From NCBI GenBank assembly GCA_028875725.1, contig JAPPCR010000009.1:62001-126000 (forward strand): 64,000 nucleotides of DNA, written 5' to 3'. Below, piece by piece: positions 27,901 through 35,800 of the stretch (positions within the stretch are counted from its first letter, which is position 1; each line of letters opens with the position of its first letter). The notes under the pieces were generated by a model. That model was given only the letters and a program-made list of their open reading frames with translations, searched no databases and had not been told where the DNA came from. Source of the DNA: Acidobacteriota bacterium. Lineage in GTDB: Bacteria; Acidobacteriota; Thermoanaerobaculia; Multivoradales; Multivoraceae. Position numbers and translations under genes: made by a program.

Positions 27901-28511
27901 GGGGCTTCAGACTTCAGGGCGGCCTTGCCGGCTTCTTCGCACCGGCGGTCGAAACCGACCAGGGGCTGCCGGTCTACAACATCTTCGCCGGCATTCCAGC
28001 CACCTGGTCGCGATACGAACAGCCGCTGAGCTGGGGACGGTACCGCCGGACCACCGCGCTCGTCCCCAAGGGTGACGGAAGCCGCCGCGTCACCTACACC
28101 GCGGAACTGCCCGAAGCCGGACGCTGGCGGGTCGAGCTCCATGTACCGTCCCTGTCGCCCGTCCCAGGCGGCGGCGAGATCCGCCGCGAAGTACGGATCG
28201 GAGGCGGAGACGGCGGTCCGTCCCCCGCCGAAGCTCGCGGCGCCCGGGTCAACGTCTCGTTCGGCCTGAACCTGGGCACGTACGATCTGGAGCTGCGCAA
28301 TGCCGGAAACTCCCATCCCATCGACTTCGACGCCGAAGGGGCCGGCATCGGCTGGGCGGTACTGGGCGACTTCGATCTCGCCCGGGGAACGGTGGAACTC
28401 GAACTGAGCGACGACACGACCGGCAACGTCGTGGCCGCCGACGCGGTGCGCTTCGTGCGCCTCGACAACGGCGCCGGGGCCGACGCGGCCGCCGGCGGTG
28501 GTGCACCGTGA
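24975..28511 (+). CDS. ABC permease fused to degenerate M1-like and golvesin-like domains
   Basis: 1178 residues. Residues 1-290 form an ABC-2 permease with several helices (for example LFAVIALFFCLFQYGYFW and VWSVAIVAMIIIQGIGHAGV). Residues about 310-840 look like a peptidase M1-type module: PYPYRQLTLVEVPWTLRAYG and PGMLLLSE occur where gluzincins have their substrate-binding blocks, but the zinc motif HExxH is absent; the corresponding helix reads LEALCHNLVNRL. The last 150 residues (ETDQGLPVYNIFAG to NVVAADAVRFV) match golvesin C-terminal-like beta domains. Permease/M1 fusions are known in Bacteroidota and Acidobacteriota. Start is TTG 24975 behind GAGGAGG. Probably non-catalytic outer domain; role inferred. 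Confidence 0.8.
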   Translation: MISFSNVWSLARAEMRTIRRLFRFWLFAVIALFFCLFQYGYFWVIHGLFSGFSASAGSFSPKFLLSQTALWQTLVLGVGVVFLAFDLRARDRRDRVIEVLDSRPYTNAELVFGRFFGALFMVWSVAIVAMIIIQGIGHAGVAFGWWVGEPAIWGSVWAYLLIEALPALAVYVAFVQVVSLVTNNRLIAALAGVGLAVGTTYLSFQVPVYVLPSLALGGGFVSSISDLAPQIWTGISLLNRGSFALLGAGLLATAVAVHPRLDDTKRRTWGMAGGAGLLAGAALILTTVTWSTSQLAERDAWRAAHEQRRAEAVVDLQAIRGSVDVERGGRLTLDLEVHFLPGDASARMFSLNPGLEVDGVWDASGAALDFSHDNGLLDIDPVSTTPPGQATGVRIRAEGRPDLRFAYLDAAVDSNTIEWQDAQIVILGNLNGFTERNFVALPASLAWLPQPGAAVGVDDPRQRPRDFFELDLEVRTPSGWTVAGPGKAEPSGDGQRFAPAGSVPEVMLVAGRFDRRTTEIEGTEVELLFHPGHLRNVDFFADARAEIEAVAAERFAAAREIGLPYPYRQLTLVEVPWTLRAYGGGWRMDTERAPPGMLLLSESGLPTSRFEFRFRNPERYEDQEGGLARAKTYGLQQFFRTDFTGGNVEVGGVRNLFLYQTGARGPEALALEALCHNLVNRLINGGESYFSAHLFDREFGWTIASVMQGGFSGQFASGGGTMASGIVQAITDRPGVWDAVLGSSLTDLETEEDPKRAVNALYLKTSALATAILDGAGRERAAAMMANLLRDHRGSTFTAADLDRAAQEAGVDLAGLVGDFLHQTDLPGFIVSPAELERLPDDDQGAPQYQTRLFVRNGEEAPGLFRLRYAVRAPGGARWDSSEPVLIPGHTSVEFGLVTSRPPGTMLASPYLSLNRREFPVELPRVDNETITEGEPLRGTRPAGWMPAFLDTGTDTIVVDDLDPGFSVATDEAEAGGFRLQGGLAGFFAPAVETDQGLPVYNIFAGIPATWSRYEQPLSWGRYRRTTALVPKGDGSRRVTYTAELPEAGRWRVELHVPSLSPVPGGGEIRREVRIGGGDGGPSPAEARGARVNVSFGLNLGTYDLELRNAGNSHPIDFDAEGAGIGWAVLGDFDLARGTVELELSDDTTGNVVAADAVRFVRLDNGAGADAAAGGGAP

Positions 28512-29593
28512 GCGCCCTTCGACCATCGGGGCTGCGACTGCTCGCCGCGGCCGCGAGCTGTGCCGCGATCCTCGGCTGCCAGGCCGCGGGCACGACGGAC
28601 ACGGTCGATTTCCTGGTTCCGGTGAGCGCCACGGAGGTGGCGACCGGCAACGTCGAGGACCTGATCGTCGCCACCGGCACGCTGCGGACCGCGGAGAGCA
28701 TCGTGCTGCAGGTGGAGACGCCCGGCCGGTTGCAGATCGGCCGTAACAGGGACGGCAGCCGCCTGGCTGAAGGCGACGCGGTGGTCCCCGACCAGATGAT
28801 CGCCGAAGTCACCGGCGAGGACGCCCGGCTCGCGGCGCGGGTCGAAGCCACCCACCAGGCCTACCAGGGCGCGCTCGCCGAGCGTGACGCCCGCGCCAGG
28901 CTGTTCGAACAGGAACTGATCGCCGCCGAGGAACTGCGCCGGGCGGAAACCGCGCTCGAAGACGCCAAGGCGACCTGGGAGCAGAGCCTGCTGACGGAGG
29001 ACCGCGCCAGGATGCTGACTCCGATCGGCGGCGTGCTGATGGAGCTGGCCCGCGACACGAGAGGCATGCCGATCGCCGACGGACAGCTCGTTTCACAGGG
29101 CTTCCAGGTCGCACGGATCGCTCCCGTCGACTCCCTGGTCGCCGACATCGATCTGGTGGGGCCGGAGCTGGCGCGCGTCCACCCCGGCCAGAAGGGGCGG
29201 CTCCGCCACTTCGCCTGGGAAGACATCACCTTCGAGGGCGCCGTCGTCCGCCTCTCCCCCGAAGTCGACCCAACGACCCACACCTTCCGCGCCGAGGTCG
29301 CGATCAACAACCCCGGGGGCCTGCTCCGGCCCGGCATGTTCGTCGAGGTCACCCTGGTCGTCGAACAACGCAGCGACGTGCCGGTGATTCCCCGCGAGGC
29401 GGTCACCGAGCGCGGCGGCCGGCGGGTGGTCTTCGTCCTCGACGGCCAGCGCGCCGTGCGCCGCGAGGTCATCCTCGGCCTCGGCGACGACGAGATCGCC
29501 GAGGTCCGCCAGGGGCTCGAGGTCGGCGAGCGGATCGTCGTCCGCGGGCTCGAAACCCTGACCGACGGCACCCGCGTCCGCGTCTCCGGGTAG
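28508..29593 (+). CDS. Lipoprotein periplasmic adaptor (membrane-fusion protein, HlyD/AcrA type)
   Basis: 361 residues. N-terminal lipobox AAILGC gives a lipid-anchored protein. Then the adaptor layout: lipoyl half GTLRTAESIVLQVETPGRLQ, a short helical hairpin (AARVEATHQAYQGALAERDA), the second lipoyl half, beta-barrel and membrane-proximal domain (IPREAVTERGGRRVVFVLDG). It bridges the RND pump to an outer-membrane channel; no TolC-type gene is present in the window. Start GTG 28508 overlaps the preceding stop as GTGA. Next gene begins 25 bases later. Confidence 0.9.
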   Translation: MSALRPSGLRLLAAAASCAAILGCQAAGTTDTVDFLVPVSATEVATGNVEDLIVATGTLRTAESIVLQVETPGRLQIGRNRDGSRLAEGDAVVPDQMIAEVTGEDARLAARVEATHQAYQGALAERDARARLFEQELIAAEELRRAETALEDAKATWEQSLLTEDRARMLTPIGGVLMELARDTRGMPIADGQLVSQGFQVARIAPVDSLVADIDLVGPELARVHPGQKGRLRHFAWEDITFEGAVVRLSPEVDPTTHTFRAEVAINNPGGLLRPGMFVEVTLVVEQRSDVPVIPREAVTERGGRRVVFVLDGQRAVRREVILGLGDDEIAEVRQGLEVGERIVVRGLETLTDGTRVRVSG

Positions 29594-29618
29594 CCACCCA
29601 CTACGAGGTCGGGCAGCC

Positions 29619-32600
29619 GTGATGACTACCGGTGAAGGCTCCGGCCCGGCGCGACTCGCCGCCCGGCGACCCGTAGCCGTCACGGTCACCGCCCTGGCAT
29701 GCGCCCTGGTGGGCTGGATGTCATGGCGCGAACTGCCGATCGACCTCCTCCCCGACCTGCGCTCGCCGACGATCGTCGTCGCCGTGCGCTCCGGCGACCG
29801 GCCGCCGACGGAGATGGAGCGGCTCTACGGCGAGCAGGTCGAGCAGCGTCTGTTCACGGTGCGCGGCATCCGCGAGGTCCAGCAGGTCGCCCGCACGGGC
29901 CGCCTGATCGCGACCGTCCGCTTCGACTGGGAAGCCGACATGGACCTGGCCCTGATCGAGGTCCAGAAAGCGATCAATCCGGTCGCGGCCGACCCGGAGG
30001 TCGACGAGGTCCTCGTCCGCCAGCTGGACCCAAGGCAATCGCCGGTCATGACCCTGGGGCTGGCCGCTGAGCCGGACGGTCCCGATCTCGCCGAACTCCG
30101 GCGACTGGCCCGCCGGCAGGTCGCACCCGCCATGGAGCAGCTCGCCGATGTCGCCGAAGTGCGGGTGCTGGGCGGGCGTGAACTGGAAGTGCGCGTACGG
30201 GTCGACCGCTACCGCATGCAGGCCTTCGGCGTCACCCTGAGTCAACTTGAGCAGCGGCTGGTGGCCGAGAACGTCGACATCGACGCCGGCACCCTGGAGG
30301 ACCGGGGACAGGTCTTCCTGGTTCGCGGGATCTCGCGCTTCCGCAATCCGCGCGACGTGGAGCGCGTCGTCATCCGATACCGGACCCAGGCGGGCGCCGC
30401 GGGCCAGGAGACCCGCCAGCCGATCCGGGTATCCGATGTCGCCGAGGTCGAAGTCGCCGACGCCGAGATCGACCACCTGGTGCGCGTGAACGGCCGGGAG
30501 GGCGTCGGCCTGCAGGTGTTCAAGGAGGCCGGCGCGAACACGGTCGAGGTCTCGCGCACCGTCAGGGCCGCGCTCGAGAACCTGGAACTCGACCTGCCGC
30601 GAGTCGAGGTGTCGATGGTGAACGACGACGCCGCCCTGGTCGAGGACGCGATGGCGGACCTGCAGAACGCCGCCCTGGTCGGCATCGCGCTCGCGATCGT
30701 CGTGCTGGTCCTGTTCCTGCGCTCCTTCGGTCCGACCGTCGTCGTCGCTTCCGCTGTGCCCGTGTCCCTCTTCGTCGCCCTGTTCGCGATGCGCCTCTGG
30801 GACCACTCCCTCAACATCATCACGCTGGCCGGGCTGGCCCTCGGCGCCGGCATGCTGGTGGACAACGCGATCGTCGTCGTCGAGAGCATCCACCGGCGCC
30901 ACCGGCCCGGCGTGCCGGCGGCCGAGAGCGCCGCCCGCGGAACCGGCGAGGTCGCGGGCGCGATCGCCGCCTCGACCCTGACCACCTGCGTCGTCTTCCT
31001 GCCCGTCCTCTTCGTGCAGGGGCTGGCCGCGCGGCTGATCGAGGGCATCGCCTTCACCGTCACCGCGTCGCTGGCCGCTTCGCTCGCCGTCGCGTTGATG
31101 CTGATTCCGGCCCTGTCGCGCTGGTTCCTGCCGCGCGCGAAACCCGTGAACGCTGCCGGTGAAGGCGAAGCGGCGGCCGAAGCCGCCGACGCAGGTTCGA
31201 TCGAACCGGACGACGCGGAGGAGCGTCCTCTCGGCTGGGCCTTCGGAGCATTGGAGCGGCTCGTGCTCTTCCTGCTGCGCCTGCGCTGGGTCGTCGTCGG
31301 CGCGGCCGTACTCGCCGCCGCGGCCGCGGTGAACGTGCTGCTCGGCCTCGGCAGCGAACTGCTGCCGCCGGCAGACCCGCGGCAGTTCTCGGTGCGCATG
31401 GTCGGACCGCCGGGCCAGCGCGTCGAAGCGACGGCGGCCGCCGTGTCCACCCTCGAGGAAGCGGTGCGCCAGGCCGCCGGCGAGCACCTGGAGGCGATTC
31501 AGGCGGAAGTGGGCCGGTTGCCCGAGGACGACCGCCTCGTGACGACCGAGCTCACCGAGGAGAACACGGCCCGACTCCTGGTGCGGATGTCGGCCGAGGG
31601 TCCCACGGGAAGCCAGATCGTCGGCGCCCTGTCTCCGAACTTCACCGACCTGCCGGGCACGGAGATCGAATGGGAGGTCGGCACCTCCGCGCTGGCCGAG
31701 GCGCTGGGTTCGTCGGGCCCGCCGATCGTGGTCGAGATCGCCGGCCAGTCGCTGCCCGACCTGCGCGCCGCGGCGACCAGCCTCCGGGACGCTCTCGCCG
31801 CCAGCGAGGAACTCTGGAACGTCCGCTCGTCCTTCGAGGGAGGTCCGCCCGAGCTGCGGATCGAACTCGACCGCGCGATGGCCGACGGTCTGGGCGTCGA
31901 TCTGGAGACGATCGCCCGCGTGCTCCAGTCGGCTCTCGACGGACGCAGGGTCACGCTGCTCTCGGTCGGCGACGAGGAGCGCCACGTCGTCCTCTCGCTG
32001 CCCCAGCCCCGGCCCGAGGAACTCGCCGGGCTGCGCTTCACGAGCAGCGACGGTGCAGACCTCGTCCTCGGCCAGGTCGCCCGTTTCGTGCCCACCGAAG
32101 GGGCGCGGGAGGTCTTCCGCCGCGACCAGCGCCGCGTGGCGCAGGTGACCGCCCGGATCACCGATGGCAGCGACTACCCCAAGGCGATCGCCGCCGCGAA
32201 CGACGCCATCTCGTCCACCGAACTGCCCCCGGGATTGATCGTGCGGCTCGCCGGGGAGGAAGAAGAGCGGGAGCGCGCCACCTCGGAACTGCGCCTGGCC
32301 GGTCTGCTGGCGATCGTCCTCGTGCTGATGGTCCTGGCCGGGACGTTCGAGTCCCTGCTGCAACCGCTCACCGTGCTGTTCGCCATCCCGCTCGCCCTGG
32401 TCGGCGTCGCCTGCACGCTGGGACCGCTCGGGCGGCCGGTCGGGGTCATGGCCCTGCTCGGCCTGATCGTGCTCGCCGGCGTCGCGGTCAACGACGCCGT
32501 CCTGCTGATCGCCGCCGCGCGGCGGCTGATGGTCGCCGGCCTCGAGCGCCGGGCGGCACTGGCCCGCGCCGCCGCGATCCGGCTGCGGCCGATCCTGATG

Positions 32601-32801
32601 ACGACGCTCACCACGGTGCTGGTTCTCGTACCGCTCGCCGCCGGCGCCGGCGAGGCGGCCGAACTGCGGAGCCCGATGGCCTACACGATCATCGGCGGCA
32701 TCGTGACCTCCACGCTCGGCTCGCTGCTCGTGCTGCCCTGCCTGTACCTCATCCTGGCCGGCCGCGGAGGCGGCAAGCGACGCTCGGAAGCCGCCGCCTG
32801 A
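29619..32801 (+). CDS. RND efflux permease
   Basis: 1060 residues, standard RND length: TM1 after a basic start (RRPVAVTVTALACALVGW), a large porter domain (WREVQ-like loops with FTVRGIREVQQVAR), TM2-6 including GAGMLVDNAIVVVESIHRRH, a repeat of the pattern in the second half, and TM7-12 with LLGLIVLAGVAVNDAVLLI. TM4 keeps the first relay aspartate but has Asn for the second. The cytoplasmic linker between halves has an acidic insertion (EGEAAAEAADAGSIEPDDAE). GTG 29619 or ATG 29622. Likely partner of the adaptor just upstream. Confidence 0.93.
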   Translation: MMTTGEGSGPARLAARRPVAVTVTALACALVGWMSWRELPIDLLPDLRSPTIVVAVRSGDRPPTEMERLYGEQVEQRLFTVRGIREVQQVARTGRLIATVRFDWEADMDLALIEVQKAINPVAADPEVDEVLVRQLDPRQSPVMTLGLAAEPDGPDLAELRRLARRQVAPAMEQLADVAEVRVLGGRELEVRVRVDRYRMQAFGVTLSQLEQRLVAENVDIDAGTLEDRGQVFLVRGISRFRNPRDVERVVIRYRTQAGAAGQETRQPIRVSDVAEVEVADAEIDHLVRVNGREGVGLQVFKEAGANTVEVSRTVRAALENLELDLPRVEVSMVNDDAALVEDAMADLQNAALVGIALAIVVLVLFLRSFGPTVVVASAVPVSLFVALFAMRLWDHSLNIITLAGLALGAGMLVDNAIVVVESIHRRHRPGVPAAESAARGTGEVAGAIAASTLTTCVVFLPVLFVQGLAARLIEGIAFTVTASLAASLAVALMLIPALSRWFLPRAKPVNAAGEGEAAAEAADAGSIEPDDAEERPLGWAFGALERLVLFLLRLRWVVVGAAVLAAAAAVNVLLGLGSELLPPADPRQFSVRMVGPPGQRVEATAAAVSTLEEAVRQAAGEHLEAIQAEVGRLPEDDRLVTTELTEENTARLLVRMSAEGPTGSQIVGALSPNFTDLPGTEIEWEVGTSALAEALGSSGPPIVVEIAGQSLPDLRAAATSLRDALAASEELWNVRSSFEGGPPELRIELDRAMADGLGVDLETIARVLQSALDGRRVTLLSVGDEERHVVLSLPQPRPEELAGLRFTSSDGADLVLGQVARFVPTEGAREVFRRDQRRVAQVTARITDGSDYPKAIAAANDAISSTELPPGLIVRLAGEEEERERATSELRLAGLLAIVLVLMVLAGTFESLLQPLTVLFAIPLALVGVACTLGPLGRPVGVMALLGLIVLAGVAVNDAVLLIAAARRLMVAGLERRAALARAAAIRLRPILMTTLTTVLVLVPLAAGAGEAAELRSPMAYTIIGGIVTSTLGSLLVLPCLYLILAGRGGGKRRSEAAA

Positions 32802-32814
32802 CCGGGAACACGCC

Positions 32815-35800
32815 GTGAAAGCAGGTCTCGACACGCTCGCCATCCGCCGTCCGGTCGCGGTGACGATGTTCTTCGTCGGCCTCGTCATGCTGGGGGGCTT
32901 CGCGTGGCAACGGCTCCCAGTGGAGCTCCTCCCGGCGCTGACCGGCGATTCGCTCTACGTCAGCTTCTTCCGCCCGGGCAGCGAACCGGAGACGGTCGAA
33001 CGCGAGATCCTGATGCCGCTCGAAGCCAGGGTGCGAACGCTGCCCCGGGTGGCCGAGACCTGGGGCGAGGTCACCGGCTCCTCCGGCAGCTTCACCGTCC
33101 GCTTCGAACGGGGCGTCGATCTCAAGGTGCGGGAGCTCGAGATGCGCCGCATCGCCGCGGATCTGGCCCGCACTCAGCCGCGCGACGCCTTCCTTGACGT
33201 GCAGTCCGACGACACCAGTGTGTTCTCGAGCTTCGCCATGATCCTGCAGGCGACGGGTACGGACGACGAGGACGCGCTGCACGACCTGGTCGAGGAGATG
33301 ATCACGCCGCGGCTCGCGGCGGTACCCGGGGTCAGCCAGGCGACTGTGATGGGCGGCTCGGCTCGCCAGTTGACGGTCTGGGTCGACCCGAACCGCTGCG
33401 CGGCGCTCGGCGTAACGACGGAGGAGGTGACCGCGGCGGTACGCGGCGCGGCCGGACGCCTTCGCTACCTCGGCAGCCTGGAGGACGAGGCCGGCCGAAC
33501 GGCGGTCATGCTCGACGGCCGTCCCGCCGGCACCGTGTCGATGGGCGAGGTCCGCGTGGTCCCCGACCGGGCAGTGCTGGTCCGGCACGTCGCCGACGTC
33601 GAGATCGGTTCCGGCCGGCGCCAGATGCTGTACCGCGTGAACGGCGAGCCGTCCGTCGGCCTCCTCGTGTTCCAGGAGGAAGGCGCGAACCTGGTCCGCC
33701 TCGGCCGCGACCTGCGCCGCCGTATCGAGGAGATCAACGAGGAGTTCACGCCGCTCGGGATTCGCCTGCTCGCCAGCTTCGACGCCGCCGAACTGGTCGA
33801 AACGCAGATCGAGCGACTGCGGAACCTCGGCCTGTCGGGTTTCGCGATCGCTCTCCTCGTTCTCTTCCTCTTCCTTCGCCAGTGGCGCGCGGTGGCCGTG
33901 GTCGCGGTCGCCGTGCCGGTCAGCCTGGCCGTCGCCCTTTCCTTCCTCTACGTGGCCGGACTGTCGCTCAACCTGTTCACTCTGTTCGGTCTTGCAGTCG
34001 GCATCGGACTCATCGTGGACAACAGCGTCGTCGTCTTCGAGTCCGTCCAGCGGCGCCTGGAACGCGGCAGGAATCCCGACGACGCCGCGGCGGGTGGAAT
34101 TCGCCGTACCGGCCGCGCCATCGTCGCCGCTTCCGTGACGACCGCGATCGTCTTCCTGCCCGCCGTCATCGTCGACTTCGAGTCGTCGCTGGTCCAGAAC
34201 ATGATCGCACTCCTGGCGTTCGCCATCCTGCTGCCCCTGTTCGGCTCCCTGCTGGTGGCGATCGGCCTGGTGCCCCTGCTGGCGCGCCACCTCGCCGCGC
34301 CGGCGGCGATCCGCCGGCTGGCCAGGCTGCGCCAGCGTCGCGAGCGCTTCGGCGGCAAGGCGCCGCCGGACCCCACCCGGATCCTGTTCGCGGGCGTGCT
34401 CGCGTCCGCGCTGCGCCGGCCGGCGAGCTGGATCACCGGAGTGGTCGCCGCCGTCGTCCTGAGCGTCATCGCCGCCCTGTCCCTCGTCGCTGCCAGCGGT
34501 CCGGGCCAGGCGCCGGTCGCCGACCAGGTCCAGCTCTCCGTTCGCCTGCCGGAGGGCCGCGGGAGCCTCGAGTCGGCGGTCCGGGCCTTCGAACGGCTCG
34601 AGACGATCCAGGAGGTGGAAGGGGTCGACCGCGTGGAGAGCGTGATCCGGGAAGAAGGGGGATCACTCACCGTCCACCTCGTGGACGAAGAGGAGCGGCC
34701 CGAGGATCTGACGGCGGCCTTCGTTCGTCGACTCCTGCGGCCGCCGGCTCGCCGCGCCGGTGTCGAGCTGATGAATCCGGGCGAGGGAGACGGGCCGGGC
34801 GGCCGCGGCGGCGGCGGAGGCGGTGGCGCCCAGGAACTCCTCGGCGGCGGCCCTTCCCGCGTCGTGCTCTCCGGCAACGACAACGAACAGTTGACAGACC
34901 TCGCAGCCCAGGTCACGGAGCGTCTGCGGGAGATCGAGGGCATCGCGAACGCCTATCCGGCGGTGCGCCCGGGCCCCGATGAACTCCACGTGAGCCCGAA
35001 CCGCCGCGCCTTCGACACCTTCGGGGTGCTGCTGGACGAAGTGCTGCCGATGCTGAACCTGGCCGGCCGGGAGGGCACGACGATCGCAACCGGCTTTCCG
35101 CTGGCCAGCGGACGGGAGCTCCCGATCATCGTGCAACGGCAGGAAAGCCGGCGCGACGAAGCCCAGTTGATGGACGGCAGCCGCTTCGACCGCGACGTGT
35201 CGCTCAGCGGCCTGCAGCAACTCCGCGTCTCGACCGGGATCGGCGTGCTGCCGGTCGCCGCCCTGGCCCAGGTGCGGCAGGCGCCTCCCTCGCCGGTCAT
35301 CACCCACCACAACGGCGTCCGCGAACGCGAGGTTCTGTACACCCTGTCGCAGGACGTGCCGCGGCGGGGTCCGGCCCGCGACGCGTTCGACCGAAACCTG
35401 GACGAGGCGATCGCCAGCATTCACCGGCCGGCGGGCACGACGATCGCACTCGACCGCTCCGAGGAGAACACGAACTGGTTCCGGCGCATCGCGGTGCCGG
35501 TCGTTCTTCTCGTTTTCCTCGTGCTGGCCGTGACGTTCGAGTCGATGACCCTGCCGATCCTCGTCCTCATCGCGCTTCCGCTCGCCCTGCTCGGTTCCGT
35601 GTGGGCGCTGGTCGTGACCGGCATGGGGTTCGAGGCGATGGCTCTCCTGGGCGCACTGGTCCTGCTGGGACTTGCGATCAACCCGGCCGTCCTGCTCGTC
35701 GACCGCATGCAGCAGCACACCCTCGGCGCCGGCTGGAGCGCTGGCGCGGCCGCCCTCGCCGCGGTCCGCGAGCGGGCCCGTCCCGTGTTGATGACGTCCG

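Noticed and set aside
25137..28526. Long open frame of over 1100 codons on the minus strand opposite the ABC permease fusion
   Set aside because: Low-complexity, Arg/Gly/Glu-rich product with no motif; GC-rich third-position bias creates such antisense frames. The opposite strand encodes clear domains.
29721..32888. Minus-strand open frame across the RND permease
   Set aside because: Same reason: His/Gln/Asp-rich and featureless, fully opposite a well-supported RND gene.
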